A DNA stretch of 64,000 nucleotides, from NCBI GenBank assembly GCA_013398175.1, contig VZRZ01005994.1, positions 224,224 through 288,223 on the forward strand, given 5' to 3'. The notes beneath the pieces were generated by a model that ran no database searches, had not been told where the DNA came from, and saw only the letters and a program-made list of their open reading frames with translations. Below are positions 1 through 14,410 of the stretch, in pieces; within the stretch, counting starts at the first letter, position 1, and every line of letters starts with the position of its first letter. Source of the DNA: Climacteris rufus (taxonomy: Eukaryota; Chordata; Aves; Passeriformes; Climacteridae). The position numbers and the translations under genes are program-made.

Positions 1-1743
1 GATTGCTGAGACCACCCTTAGCCCATCCAGCCGTGTTTAATGTGTCCTTATGAAAGGGGAGGAAGGAGCAGATGTGGAATGAGCAGAAAGTGCCTCAGCT
101 CCTACAGCACCAAGGGATTGAGGTTCAGAGCCCAGGAGAGAGCACCTCTTGCTGCTGGTAGCCTGGGGTGGGACATCAACCTCCCAGCCCAAGGATCACT
201 TAATCCAGAACCTAATTCTCTCTCCAGTCCCAAGTCACCAGCATCACTTTCCCTGGTGGCTTTTAATATTTGAAAAAAAAATAGCAGGAGTTATGCAACA
301 TAGCATATTTGAAGCACTTAGAAGGAAAGAAAGGGGCGGGGGGGGAAAGAAGGAAAAGGAAAGGAAGCCTTTACTTTAAAAGGCCTTTGACCTGGGGGAA
401 ATTTTGGCTTGAAGGGTTTACTTCATGTGTTAAAAAGTCATCTCAGTGGTTACACATGGACATGGTTCCAGTTCTGCTCCAACCTGACATCTCTGGAGAA
501 GGGGAAGGGCAAGCTGCTGCCTTCAGAGGTCAGGCTGGACCTCCCCATGCTGTGGACCAGCAAGCACAGAGCCCTGGGATCAAATGGGGACTGAGACAGA
601 GGCTTTTGTTTCATTTTAAGCCCTTGCAGAACTCTCCCTACCCAGACTCATAGTTTGGGGGCCTAACACTGCCAGGGAGAGAGGCACATTCCCTCTAAAC
701 CTTCTGGAGGAGCCACATCTGACTCCTTTATCCTGGAGCTCTCCTGTTCACCCCATCCCAGAGAGGTGTTGGTCCTGCGGGCAGGTGAGGGCAGTGAGAC
801 CTCTGCTCCAAATCTTTATTTTCTCAAAGTAGCCTCCCCTATTCCAGTCTTTCCTAAGGGATGTATGTGACAGCTCCTGCACTCCTATCAGCAATCCACC
901 CCCAGCCTCCTCTGTGCAGCACCAGGCAGGCCCTGGGGGCAGAGCAGCAGTGCTTGCCCAGGGCCAAGGTGCTGCCACAGGGGCATCTCCAGAGCCAGCT
1001 GCTGCCCTGCCCCTCTCTGGTCTCCCACTGTGCACTTCCAGAGCCAAATCTCAGAGAGCCACACAGTAAATCAGCTCTGAAATCAACACCAAAACATGCT
1101 GCAAACATGGATTATGTAGTAAGACAACACAAGAATGCTCTTTTTTTTTAATTTACGCAGTAGGATAATATTGTTGTAGAGCAACACAAGTTACATCTTG
1201 ATGAGGATTTTATCCCAGCCTTCCTAATGAGGGCATGGCAGAGGCTGGAGCAGCCTGAGCTCTGTCTTCAGCCCTCTCTGCAGCTTCCCTTGGTGAGCAG
1301 CCCCAGGCTGAGCTCCCCCAGTGCTCTGCACGGCCGCCCAGCTCACACGGTTGCTGCTCTTCTCCTGCTGCAAATTTTCCAGTTCCTCTCTGGAATGAGC
1401 ATCATCAAATGTCTCTTCGCCTGACTCATTCCTGCCTGGAGAGGATGGCTGAAAATCTGAGCTCACTTTCTACCTCTTGGGCTTGTGGTTGATCCTGTGA
1501 CTCACACAGCACCGTCTCAGACCACTTGGGGTTCAGGCCATTTTCTAATTTCTCTCCAGAAGACGGTAAAGATTCACTGCCCGTGACCCTTTCTGGAAAA
1601 TTCAGTAATTTTTTTGTCTTGATCCACTTCTCTATTCCTGCTGAATTCCTTTGCTGCACGTTGCTATTTCCTGCATTTTAAGCAAACAGTCTGAGCCCCA
1701 TCGTGTGTCTACACACACAAAAGAAAATCTCTCCTCTATTATT
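1..1743. other. Non-coding flank, no gene recognised
   Basis: The short open frames here (all under 120 codons) show no splice-linked continuation and resemble no protein family I recognise. There is a purine-rich tract around 330-365. I see no repeat family or RNA gene. It is probably part of the intergenic region downstream of DRD1. Confidence 0.6.
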
Positions 1744-2050
1744 AGAATCCCAGAATGGTTTGGATTGTAAAGAGCCTTTAAGACCATTTCACTCCCACTC
1801 CCTGTCATGGGCAGGGACATCTTCCACTATCCCTGGTTACTCCAAGCCCCATCCAACCTGGCCTTGGACACTTCCAGGGATAGGGCAGCAACTGCTTCTC
1901 CGGGCAACCTGTGCCAGGGCCTCCCCACCCTCACAGAGAAAGTTTATTTCTGTATATCTAACCTAAATTTTCCATCTTTCAGTTTGAACCCATTGTCCTT
2001 GTCCTGTCACCGCAGTTCCTGATAATGAGCCCCTTTCCTTTCACTCAGAG
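1744..2050 (-). mobile_element. CR1 LINE 3' fragment
   Basis: Read on the plus strand, this opens with a form of the CR1 tail complement (cagaatggtttgg) and runs through the usual landmarks: catgggcagggaca, ccatccaacctggcc, acacttccaggga, gggcaacctg and cattgtccttgtcctgtcac. The element therefore lies on the minus strand. It is a severely 5'-truncated, diverged non-LTR retroposon with no coding capacity left. Confidence 0.9.
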
Positions 2051-4317
2051 TCTTTCACTCTGATTTAGTTCACAAAGTGGACTTCACTGCAAACACCAAA
2101 TCATTCGAGAGACAAATGGCTGGTTTTGTTGAGCAGACATCCTAGTTACATTTTCAAGCTCTTGTTCAGCCATCCATCAGGTGTGGCTGCCACACTGGCT
2201 GAGGAAAAGGCTTGGGAAAACAATATTTTGGAGACAAATCAAGCCTGTGGCTCTACCTGAGCTCCTTAAATACACCTCAAAATAGAGATCCTGGACTGTC
2301 CCATGGTGAAATAGTCCCTTGTGTGGCTGTTTGAGCACTCAGCCAGAGCACTCAGCCCCCAGGACAGATCACAGCGTGCATGGAGGGCAGAAGCACATTA
2401 CAGAAAATAGGATGCTAATTTTGAAATTTGTTTTATTGCTTGTGCTAAACCACAAGCTGCTTTCCTTTTTCTTCAGATGTTTACCTTAGTCTATCTACGT
2501 TATGCTAAGATTTATATTTCAAATCTGAATACAGACATTTCTTGAAGAGATGAACAGACAACAAGCAATGGATTCCAATCAGAGAATTTGGTTTTCTTCA
2601 TTTTTTTTAAAGCCCCTGAAGAGTTATCTATTGCTGTCTGAATAATGGATGAAATAGAGTAAGGTGAAAAGTAGTTCAAGCTAAATTTAGAGGTGCAGAC
2701 ATATCTTGTTAGGCAAGGTTAGGGCACTTGGGCATGCAAAAACTGGAACAAGAAAATACAGGTTGAAATCCTGGATGCAGTGCTGCCCATGCAATCTTTT
2801 TCCATTAACTGAGAGCAACCCTTCCTGAGCATTTCCTAGGCCAGGGCAGGAGAGCAGCAGAAGAGAAGAGGAGCTGCAGCAGCTCCTGCACAGATGTAAC
2901 AAAACCATTCTTCAAGGTCCAAGCTGCAACCTTCTCCTCATTCATACCCACATGCTGTAGCAATGCTGTTAAAAGAGAGCAAATTAATTAAAATTTACAA
3001 TATGGAAGGGAAGACAATGCTGTCTGTGTGGGCAGCTGGGCAAACGAGCAGGCTCTCAGCAGATGTTCCCTGCTTTAGGAAAGGAAGTGAAAAGTGACAG
3101 GAATGTGGCAGCAAGCTCAGGACCCTCAGCAAAAAAAAGTTCAGTTCTGCAATTTCTTAATATTCACAGCCGTGTTTAAAAATCATTCATTCCACAGGGT
3201 TTCAACACGAGGTGCCAGGTGTAACTGCAGTGCTATTAAAGCCAATGGAGCTGTGACAATTTATATGTAATTCAGCATGACTGTACAAAACACTGGTGAA
3301 AAATAGGCAGGCACTATGCGCTTATAAATTCTGCTTTTGGAACTATTCTTTCACAGGGCTATTTGCCTCTCATGTTCATTTCTTCCTTCACTGGAGCCTG
3401 ACATTCAACTGGAGTTATCTCCTCTCATTTAGAGAGCAATGTATCAGAGCACAGTAAAACATACATCAGCTTTATTATTCTCTAACACAGAAAGCAGTGG
3501 TTAACTGACAGCAGAATGAAGAGGAATAAAACAATTACAATATTGGTGTCTGCCTCACAGACGGGGCAGGGGGGGCACTGCACAGCCACGAGTCCATTAC
3601 AGGGGATTTCTCAGATGCTAAGAAGGTTAAATGGTTGAATGACTGATCCAAAAGTGATTGCTTTTCTGATCCCAGGTCACTCATGCTATGGCAACATTAT
3701 CTCATTGCTTTCAAAATCACTCATGTGGCTTTTTTTTAATTATTATTTGACTCTTCTGTAAGGTACCATCCCAACCATCTGGAGCCTGTCGGCTCTGCCC
3801 AAGGCATGGAAAGCTCCCAGCATGGCCAGGACAGAAAGAGACAAATAACCCGGGGGCTGTAGGGACCAGGGAGAGGCCCAAGGTTTTGTGCTTCACCCAA
3901 AGTCACCCAAAAGGAGGATATTCCACAGTTGCCACAGCCTTGGCCACAGGTCAGGGTGGCACTCAGCCATTCATTGCAGCTGGTGGGAAGTGCTCTCACA
4001 GAGTCCTCTCACTTCTTCTTCTTCTCTCTCTTTGAGATTGCAGCTTTTCCATCAGCCTAGGTGGATTTTTCCTCCTTGGCCAAGCTTTCCATGAGCTTTA
4101 GGGTGAAATAAGCAAAGCAGCACCAGCCTAAAAAAGAAAATCATGTCTGGGGTGGTCAAATTGTTATGTGAGGTCACCCTGCACATGTGGCAGTGGAGTA
4201 GATCTTTCTCTCTTACCTCTAGAAAGCTTCAAACACTGAGGAAATTGGTGAGGAAGAAAGTAAAATACATCAATAAAATAGAAGAAATACTTATATGATC
4301 TAGAGACAGAAGAACTC
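2051..4317. other. Non-coding stretch
   Basis: No exon, RNA gene or repeat could be supported. Composition is moderately AT-rich. No open frame exceeds 90 codons and none resembles a known family. Confidence 0.55.
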
Positions 4318-4441
4318 AATGTTCTCAGGCACATGGTAGAATTTGTTGGGGTGTCCTGTGCAGGGCAGGGAGTTGGACTCAATGATCCCTGTGGGTCCCT
4401 TCCAAGTCAGCAGATTCTGTGATTTGTGATTCTGTGAACTG
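4318..4441 (+). mobile_element. CR1 LINE 3' tail
   Basis: The segment reads as the 3' end of the CR1 form with ctcaggcacatggt, gttggactcaatgatcc and gtgggtcccttccaa, ending in the characteristic short tail repeats gattctgtgattt/gattctgtgaac. That order puts the element on the plus strand. About 120 bp survive. Confidence 0.88.
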
Positions 4442-7400
4442 ACATGCCTGTTCCTTCTGAGATTTTCCAGGAAATGAAAATTGACCCTTTTCTGGATTGT
4501 TTTACACAAACTCAGATCCTCAATCTGAGCACTTCCTGTCCTTCTCCCTTCCTATCAGCTCCATCAAAAGACTTGGACACTTGAAATGGAAATGAATCAT
4601 GTAAAAGAGCTATGGATTTGTCATTCAGTTTAGGTAATAAAAATGTTTCTTTGATCCTGTACATATCCTGCAAGACATCACACTCATTGCCTGAGCATGG
4701 CAGCAAAACCAAATTATGGAGCTGCTGTGTTTCTGCTGCCTCTCAATTCCTGTGATGCATGAATTGTAGGGGATTCTGCTTTTTTAAGCTCAGATAAATA
4801 TCAGCAATTTAGTTGTTTTCCTTAAGCTTGGGTTTGGAAATTTGATGGGGCCATTAGGAAAACAGGGTCATGTAAGTGGGTTTTTTTCAGTCAGTTAAGA
4901 AAACAAAATCAACTATGATGCCTATAGGCATAAAAAATAACTTAAACAATTCCCCCCCTCCACACTCATTTTAGTACCTCAAAAAGGCCATGTCTAATTG
5001 GAACACAGAGACAGAATGCAGCTTGTTTCTATTTCAGACCACTTTGTACAGTACTCATCATCAAAACTCCTCATTATCAAAAAGTTCAGAGAGACCAGTA
5101 ACATACAGGGGAGATTTGGTGTATTAATATCACAGATTATTTTAAATGTACAACATTCTTCATGAAAATGCAATCCTGTAAAGCTGCTGCCAGCAATTCC
5201 TGCTTCAAAGCAAGCATGTGTGAGGTCTGAAGCCAGACAGCAGAAACTCTGCTCATGGTGGGCTGGGAACACGAGCTGGGTGTGTTGTTAGCATGAAGCA
5301 AGATTGGTGTGAATTCCAGCAGTGCAGGCTGACAGCCTGGTGGGGTTTTTTTCCCTCCACGATTCTGCACAAGGAAACCTCCTGGAGTCAGGTTTGGGCA
5401 TCACAAGTGGGAGCAGCAGCTCCCCAGCATCGCTCTGTGCTGGCAGCAGCACGTCATGAGTGGGACACGACTCCTTTTTTTTTTTGCAAATTCACCAAAT
5501 CCCTCGTGTCTCTTCCCCATCTTTTGCCTCAGTGTGAATTGAACTTCCAACTGCCCATTTTCCTTTTTATTTCTGTTGCTTAAGTCTTCTCAAGCTGTGC
5601 CAGTTTAAATAGGAAAGGCTTCTGCTGATCTCCTTCCCTGATGGCAGTGCTGGAATCACGTTGGGCACACAATTTTGTGCATTAAACACATTCATGGAAG
5701 CAAGTAATTAACAATATCTTCCCTTTCTCACATTCTGGTGTATCCTTTTATTAAAGATTTATAAAAAGGAAATTAAACCTCTCCCTCTTCATTTTTGTTT
5801 AATCCTTAAAATTGGAGACCTTGTCTTAGGTGATGCTCAAAAGCTCAGTGGAGGTGAGCTGGGACCCTGGTGGAAGGACAAGGAGAAAATTTGGTGGTGT
5901 GGTGAGGTTTTTTGTGAGGGGCCCATACACTCCTGAGCACACAGGAGGTGAGGTAGTTTCAGAGGCACCTAAATTGCTGAAGTTTCGGTGTATTTTTCCC
6001 TGATGGAACAGCAAAATCCGACAGAAGGCCCCTCTAGACTCAGCCACCTGCAGAACTGTCTGTCTTTGCTCCAAAACACAGAAACTCTGGAGCTTCCCCC
6101 CACAACAGCCACGAATTTTCATGTGGGAAACACAACTTTCCTTTCCTCCCGTTCTCTTACGCTGCATTGACTTCACTGCTGTGACTGACACTTGAAAAGT
6201 TTGTAGGTTTGCCTGAGGCATAGATCCAGCATAGAAAAAATCTCTCTCCAAAGGCTGAGGCTCAGCAAAGAGATAAGTGACTCAAAAAAGGGGCTTCTGA
6301 GGAAAGATCAGACAGTCTTGAGGTGGTCTGGATCTCCCCCGAATTGCATTCAGCTAATCAGCAGCGGGGCTCTGCGATCTCATATATTCCAGGATAAATC
6401 CAATGCAAGTCCCAGGGAGTCAATTATATTACTGTGGATTTATTCAGCTGTAATAGATCAACATTTGTCCCCGAGTGACTCCAGAATTTCTTCCCTGTGT
6501 GTGCAGCCTCTTCCCTGCTAATGCATCCCCATAGGAGGGAATGTTTCTTCTGCTAAGCAGGAAAGAGGGGAAGAAGCCAATTGCATTTGGCTTGATGGAA
6601 GAATTTCAAATGTACAATTTCTCTAAGACAGAGGCTCCTGTCTCAAATGAACACAGATATGTAGCCGTGCCCTCACATGGAAAACACAATAAACTCAGAC
6701 AGAAAATCTGAAATTCTGCAGAGCTCTAGAGGCTTCATTCCTCTGCATTTCTGTCCTGAAGCAACTTTTGCATTAATCCAGAGACCAGTTGTCCAGACCC
6801 TCGTAATCATGCACCCTGCTTTCTGCAGGCTCTAGGATGCACCAAGAATTAAGTAGCTGCTCATCTGGCACTGTCTCCTTCCCTAAACTTGCTGATTAGA
6901 AAGTGCTCCCAGGCAGAGCAGGGATTGCCTGAGCTCTCTAATCCAGCTCCAAACGACACACTCAGGTTAACTGGATGCTCCCCACGCTGATCCCACATGG
7001 CAGAGCTGCTCCCAGCCCTCACCACGAGACAGGAGGGAGGGAATTGTACATTTGGGTGTCAGTGTGCTGTGTCACGGCAGAGGCACGGCCACATCCAGCT
7101 CCCCGCTCCTGCTCGTGGCTGAGGAGAACAAGCACAATAAAGTGAACACTTTTACTGCTTACACTTTGCTTAACTCATTGTTCTCCAGCAAACATGCTAA
7201 TTTTATGTGACTCTATTTCACGTGACTCCTTAATTCTTTGATTCACGATTCACCTTTCTAGGTGTGACCAGGAAATCAATCAGAAAATCTCTCATCTTCA
7301 CAGGTATTGCTGGAAGGAATCCCAGATGTCCCAGAATCAAATACATTTGTTTCCACCTCACAGCGATTTCTGCACTGCTGGGAAGGAAGTTTGGGATGTT

Positions 7401-8530
7401 TTGGAGGATGGTTTTCAGTATTAAAACTGTTCTGCCCAGTTCAGAATTCAGCTTTCTGAAGCCTGCACATTTAATCACAAGGCTTTTCTACAATTAGGGA
7501 GTAGTTCACAGCATGACCACAATGGAAGAAAAAAATCCAATGTTTCTCAGTGTTAACTGAAAGGTTGGTGCCCATGTCTAGACACACAAATTTTCCTGCA
7601 GAGGTAAACATTGGTTTTGATTAGAAAATTGTTCTAACTCCAAGTCTAGCCTCATAAGTCAGAATTACTACTCTGCAGCTGAGATCCAAGAAAGGTCGGA
7701 AGCCAGCCAGTTAAAAGTAATATTTTTCAGTTTCAATGAAAAAGTATTATTTGTTGTATTTTTTTTCCATCCTGCTTGGAAGCAAATATTGTTTTACTGC
7801 AGGGCTCTGGCTGCAGCTTTGCATCACATGGGAGTCCAATGGCAGAGAACAGCACTTAGAGCATTAAAAATGCATTCTCCACGTATCAAACCAAAAAAGT
7901 ATGCCTCTTGGCAGCATGGCTGGCCTAATTTTGGCTGCAGAATGAATAAAATCGCAGTTTCCACTGAAATTCCAGCATGTAGCTCCTGAACTGCAGACAG
8001 GGAGATAACAGGGAGGGAATTTGGGCAGCCTTTGGGGGCAGGGGCTGTGGGTGCCCTCTCCATCAGAGCTCTGTGCTGAGGGACTCAGCACTTGCTGAGT
8101 ATCCCAAGGGCAGCTGTAGAGTCGTGGGATTGGATTAGTAATATTTGTCTCCTAAAATCACCACTTTTTAAAAATATCTCTGCCCACCCAAGATGCACCC
8201 GGGCAGCCTCGTTAATCCCTCAGCAGCTCACAGCAATGGTTTCTTGCCAGGAATGGAAACTGTCCTTGGTGCTCCACTGGCAGGAGGCACCACGAGACCA
8301 CGGGGAGGTTGCTTTGGTAGCACCCACACTTCAGTCCTCACACACTGGCTGTGTGGGTGGGAATGTCTCCATCTACCCAAAACGGAGCATTCAGGATGAG
8401 CTGACCCTGTCCCCAGAAACTGTGTGTTGAAGGACTGCTGCAGGCAATTCTCTTTATCTTTTTTTATGGGAGAGGCTGATATCAGAAAGGAACAGAGGAA
8501 GCAGAAGCTATTTGAGGTGCCAACATATCA
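4442..8530. other. Non-coding stretch
   Basis: No gene is recognised. The longest open frame is 141 codons at 5826-6251 on the minus strand; it has no family resemblance and no convincing splice partner. A better ordered segment at 6290-6500 is listed separately. Confidence 0.55.
6290..6500. promoter_or_regulatory. Candidate conserved non-coding element
   Basis: This block is free of repeats and mixes AT-rich homeodomain-like words (agctaatcag, gtcaattatatt, gctgtaatag) with E-box and GC words. That texture is typical of vertebrate developmental enhancers. It is a guess from composition; conservation cannot be tested here. If real, DRD1 is the nearest gene. Confidence 0.25.
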
Positions 8531-8785
8531 GAGAATGTCTTGGGTTGAAAGGAACTTTAAAGATCATCTTGTTCCAACCCTGCTGTGGGCAGGGACCCCT
8601 TCCACTATCCCAGGGTGCTCCAAGCCCCATCCAACATGGCCTTGAACACTTCCAGAGATGGGGCAGCCACAGCTTCTCTGGGCAACCTGTGCCAGGGCCT
8701 CCCCACCCTCTAAGTAAAAACTTTTTTCCAAACATCTAATCTAAAACTCCTCTCTTTTAGTATAAAACTATTGCCCCTTGTGTAA
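8531..8785 (-). mobile_element. CR1 LINE 3' fragment
   Basis: Plus-strand text runs tgggttgaaaggaacttt, aaagatcatctt, gggcagggacc, ccatccaacatggcc, cttccagagatggggca, gggcaacctgtgcc and ctattgccccttgtgt. This is the complement of a CR1 3' end, so the insertion is on the minus strand. It is non-coding and about 250 bp long. Confidence 0.92.
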
Positions 8786-11700
8786 AGCAAGGAGCACAAT
8801 GTGAGAGCTGCAATGGAGACAAGTTGGGGATTGTTATGATGACCCTCAAACCAAAGCCAGCGCTGGGTCTCCCAACCCCACAAAACCAGGCCCTCTGTGA
8901 TAACAGCAGCAAAGACTGCTCCAAGATTGACAAATGATAATGACTCTCTGAAAGCAACACTTAAACCTCCTCGTGGATGTTCCTCCCATCTCAGCTTCCC
9001 ACTGAGACAGATGTGATAGATTGGAACAAGCTGGAGTTAAAGTATGAAATGGCATCACACCCTGAGCCTGCGGGAACGAGCAGGAGCCGCGTCCTCCCTG
9101 CCAGGCCGAGGAAAGGATGGTGTGCTCCTCACAGGGTGCTGGCTTGAATAGCAATCACAGAAATCACAGTATCGAAACCTTAGCACTGTGAATACCCCCT
9201 GATCTGTCTGTGGTGACCATGGGACCGATTAATTTGTGTGTTTTCCATGCACCAGTGACAACCCAAACTGTGCCCGCGTGTCGGTGCAGACTGTGACCCA
9301 CAAGTGCCTGAGGGGCAACATAAAGGCTGAGAAACTCCTCTGCAGCATTAAATGTCATTCTTTATTTTCCTTAAGGAATTACAATATAAGGAGCATTTTG
9401 ATTAATTCAACTGTTGAAACAATTACAGGCTGTTTAGTGCCCTTGAGCTGAGGATACAACTAAACATCGACTTGCTGCTAAAAAAAGAAGCAACATTACA
9501 AGAAAAGGCAAATTAAGGAGTCTATTGTAATAAAACGAGACACTCAGTCCAAGCAAGGGAAATCCTCACTTCAGAGGTCAGAAAGGAGCTTTTCAGAGAG
9601 GAAGGTCCTCCTTGCTAATGTTACCCTCCTCCTCAGCTCAGTGAATCCATGTTTCCCCCTGGCATTCCCAGGGCATTGTTTCTGGAGCACCTAGGGCAGA
9701 TTTTAAGAAGTGAGCTGGCCTTCATTATCTACAGGTGTTCATAGTTTAAAAATATTACACAAGGCACAGAGAAAATTAGCATTCAATAATAATTTTGTGT
9801 CAGTTGTGAGCAAGGAAAAGTGGCAAAATAATATCTCTTTATAAAATGGAACTGAATAAAAAATTAAATAATAAGCTAAAATAACATAAAATAGCAGTGG
9901 AGTTCTTCCATTTCAAAGAAAAGTATATTTTCTCCTCGGACATCCCTCACTCCCCTCCAGCTGAACTATAAACCCCAGAGGCTTTTACTGGTGACACTTT
10001 CCTACACTTAACTTTGAGCCCAGGCAGCAAATGGACATAGGGAGGAATCACCAGTCAGTTTGAAAAGGAAAGTGAAGGAAATATTGAATGCTCCATTGAT
10101 TGCAGCCTGTGGAGTGCAAAGTGTTTCCTTCATGGTGTTATTCTTGGAGTGCAATTGGATGGGCACTGCCATGGGTGAGACCCTGCTCCAGCTCCTCACA
10201 CTCAGCAGTTTCCTTGTGTTTTTCTGGGCTTACATCCCTGTCAGTGGGGTGGGAATCCAGCCCTTCGCTGATTTTTTCTTTTCCTGGGTGTCAGGATTGA
10301 TAACTTTACATTCTCTTTGCTTTTATGGTGCAGCCAGCCCTGTACTTCAATCATGTGTTGGAGTTCAGGGTGTTTGCACATCAGAGCTGGGTAAATACTG
10401 CAAAACAAAATCAATTGCTGCAAGTGGGTTTTGAGCTGGGAAGGGCAGATTCTAGGAAGCACTGGAGAGCAGTATTCCAGGGTTAAGTATACTGTCACTG
10501 ACCAAGGGGTGCGACCCCTTTGGCTTTTTGGCCTTTTCTTGAGAATGCTGCAGTCAATTCATTGATGGAGTTCTCCCCATCCCACCCCAAAATGTGCAGC
10601 GTTCAGCTCAGGCTGTGAGTGGGCAGATCCCAAAAAACAGGATCCCAGAATGCTGCATCCATGCTCGTGTGTGAGTGCCAGGGATGTCCCAAGGGTCAGA
10701 GTAAAGCTCAGAGCGTGGCTGGCTGGGCTACACACAGGATCTGCTGCTGTTACACTAAAACCTGTTCCCTGTGCCAGCTCCAGTCACATTCCTACAATTT
10801 ACTTTACCCTAATAAGGAAAGGATAAAGAGGCTAAAGGGAGTGAACAAGCATAAAAGACAGGGAAGGGAAGAAAGAATTTGCTCCTGCTGAAAAGCAGCA
10901 AGACAGTCACAGAGCACAGGAATTCCTCTGCTGTAGCCTGGGCACAAAAATGCCACTTGGAAGGGTAAAAGTCCACTGAGACTCCCAGCAAAAGGTCAAT
11001 TAATTACACTTAATATAATGGAAGTTGCCTTCACACACACATTTAATCTATTTTTTTAATATAATCAATATTTTACAATGAGGGGAACTAAACAGCACAA
11101 ATGAACTTACTAAATGTCTAAATGTGACTGCCTACACTATTTGCTAGATAAGGCTTTTACTAGTGCCACATCTTATCCCAAACCTTCCTATCACTATAGT
11201 TTATCCTCTCAAGCAAGTAAAAAATATGACTGGAGGTTTCTGCATTAAACAGTTCTCATCAGAAAGTGTTCTCTTCTTTTGAAGAATGTCATACATGAAC
11301 AAAATGCATTGAAAATGTTCTACTTGATAAGGATTGTAATGATATTTAATTAAAATTTTCCTGAAATTTTATCTATTACAATGGTAAAATCATTCTCACT
11401 TCAAAAATACTGGTGTTCTTTAAGGCCATTTAAATCTTGCTTTTGAGAAAATTAACTCAAACTATTTGCAAATAAATCAGGAAAAATATGAAAATGGATT
11501 AGGTTTTCGACTTGTAAAATATATGGCAACAGAAAAAACCTTTTTTTTCCTCAAAAATAATTTCCCACTTTTCAAAAGCAGCTGCTTCCAGGGGGTTCCT
11601 CTCACTGTTGTCCCACATCCCAACAGACCTGCTGGGATCCAGGGTTCCAGGAGGTGTCAGGAGGCTGCTGGAGCTGAGTTTAGCTGAGAACACAAATCCA

Positions 11701-14410
11701 TGTCAGAGTCTGATACAAGCACAGAAGAGAAAAGATAAGGAAATTGGATGGTCCCATTTACGACCCTGAAATCATTACAGAAATAGCCACAAAAGCTTAG
11801 AAAACAAGAAAGTGAAAAAGTACATAACAGCATCATTAAATCTTTTTTATTATTATTTAAAACCCCTTCACGATGCAATTTCAAAGTGCGTTTTCACTAT
11901 TTTTTTTAACATTTCCTCTCTCTGGCACAAAGTGCAGCCATGGAAGATCCATCAGTCCTGGCAGGTTCGTCCTTTAAATGCAGGTGATAAGGGCCTGGTT
12001 CATCTCCTGCTTCTGTAGCAAAGAAATTCTCATTTCAGTTCATCATTTGTCTCTTCCACACACTCCATGAATCCTTTAATTGAGGATGATGGACGTTGGG
12101 TATGAAGGTGCACATAAAAATAGATTATTGGTACTGACACAGAGTGGCATCCAAATCATTAAGAACTTGGCACCACTGAGAACTCCTTTATGAACAGAGA
12201 AATAAAACGAAAACAGAGGGAAAATTCTGTGTGTGTGAATCCATAATTCCCTCTGAAATTAAGAGAAACTTTGCAACGGTGGTGTAGGTCAGGGAAAGGT
12301 TTGATTCCTTTGCTTGCATCAGTGGAAGGACACTCTGGGATCCAAACATTTCCCTCTTTCTGGTCTTCTTTCAAGATCTCAAAAAATTCCTTGTCTTAGA
12401 AAATTGTGAAATTAATAGGAATTCTATTATCTGAAAATCAAGGGAGCGGGAAAAGCTTTTACCAATCCAATTGTTTAATGCAAGTCATATTAACCTGTTT
12501 CGTTTTATTTTTAATGTTTAACTTCTTTGTCATTCAAACATTCAAACCAGAGACCTGAGTTTTAAAAATCTCACACTGGAAACTGGAAAGTACATCAAAA
12601 ATAAAGAAACTGATTTTGAAAATGTCAAATAATCCATAAATTATATATACTAACAACACCCTCTCTGATTTTTGGTTCAGTTTGTGGTTTTTTGTTGTCA
12701 TTATTTGAAATATCCCACAAATTGTTCCATTTCTGTTGGGTGGGAACTATTCAAAGAGGAAAAATGCAACTGGTGTGGAGGCTGTGCCAAGCCCAGCCCT
12801 GAGTGAGAGCTGCATTCCCCGCTGAGCCAGCCCCGTGGTCATGCAGGGACTGGGAGCTGCTTTGGTCCTTGGGTCTGGCCTGGACCTGGGCTCTTCCTTC
12901 ACCCATCTCTGGATTCCCAGGATTGTGGTGGGGCTCATGGGAACAGGATTTTCCCAGTGCCACCATCCCAGCCCTGCTCCACACCAGCCAGCCCTGGAGC
13001 CCCTTTCTCTTTTAAGCCTCTTTGACACCAATTCATCCATTTCAGCAGCTCCAGAGGCTGATCAGGAACTAGACCCAGGGTATTCCTTAAATCCCCACAT
13101 TTTCTTCCTGGGTGAAGCCAACCCCATCCAGAGGGACAGGAACTAAAGCCCTGCCACTGACACAAATCACATCATTTCGGTGCAAAACCAGGGTCCAGGT
13201 GTGTGGTTGCAGCTGCAGGTGACAGGATTTGCACCTCCTGCCACCCTTCATCCAGGAAAATCCTTCACCACTGAATCAACAGGAACATCCCTCTTGGAAA
13301 AGAGAGGAACAGCCTGGTATGACTGAAAGGGAAAGGCAATTGGAATAGAAAAGCAATGGCCCCCAGCACAGCAGAGGCAGCAGCTTTATTCTGTATCACT
13401 GCCCTGAGCTTTTTCCTAGAAATGGAATCAAAACTGGCATGGCAGGCGCTTGCCACTACATTCTGACCATGACTGTAACAACAACCAACATGAAAACAAC
13501 TGTTATACAACAACTGTGCACGCAGTTTACAGCCTCAAAATCCCATCTGTACAAAGACACTGGCAGTGCTGGTTTGGTTCTCCCCTGCTGGGGAGGGCAG
13601 CAGGGCCAGCAAGGCCTTGGCAGATCCCTCAAGGAAGGCTGGTGTTCACAGTGCAACCCCAATTTTGAGATTTGGGGTGTGGCAGGAGCACCAGACTCTC
13701 TCTCAAAGACATCAATGTGATCCAAGATTGGAACTCAACACTCGGTTCAGCCCACAGCTTGATTCTACTGCAACAGACCACAGCAAGAACACTTTGGATT
13801 TGTATTTCCACCTTTTCAAAGCTATGAAATAGCTACCACCGTGTTCCTCATTTGTTAAGTCACATTCATTGTGTGGCCACATAAATGGCATCGCTAGGAA
13901 CACTCTGCTATCATTACATGAGAACCTAAAATAATTACTGGAATGACCTGTCTTTCAAGATACTAATCATAGCAGGTTTTTGAGATTCCAATCAGATTTG
14001 GTTGCATCTGAAAGCTATTGATTTGAAAAAAATCCAGGACTGTCTCCCAATAACTGTGTCATTAAACCAGTATTTCAGCAAAGACATTTCCTCTTTCATC
14101 CTCTATCCTTTGCACGCTTTGTTAAGTTGGAAACTCAAATCAGCATAAAATGCTTGACAAGGGAAGGGAGAAATGTATTCAGATTTAATCTGGTGATTGC
14201 AGCTCATTCATTGCAAACAGCTCCTTCATCAAGGCCATCAGGTGAATTATTAACCTCTTCCATCCACAAACAGAAAAATATCTTCAGTGACAAGGAGGCA
14301 ATGCTGGAAAAAAGGTTCCCTGGGTTATCTCCGGGTAACCTTTCACTCATGTCCTGTCATGGGAAAGGGACAGAGCAAGGTTCATCCTGCAGAGGAAAAT
14401 ACTGCTTTGG
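8786..14410. other. Non-coding stretch
   Basis: I find no coding exon or RNA gene. Isolated open frames (for example 10060-10434 plus, 124 codons) lack family resemblance. A short perfect hairpin lies at 10504-10520 (7-bp arms, 3-base loop) without further RNA structure around it. The region is probably DRD1-proximal intergenic DNA. Confidence 0.55.

Noticed and set aside
10504..10520. Perfect small hairpin as a possible RNA element
   Set aside because: Arms of only 7 bp with no longer precursor fold or box motifs; expected by chance in a window this size.
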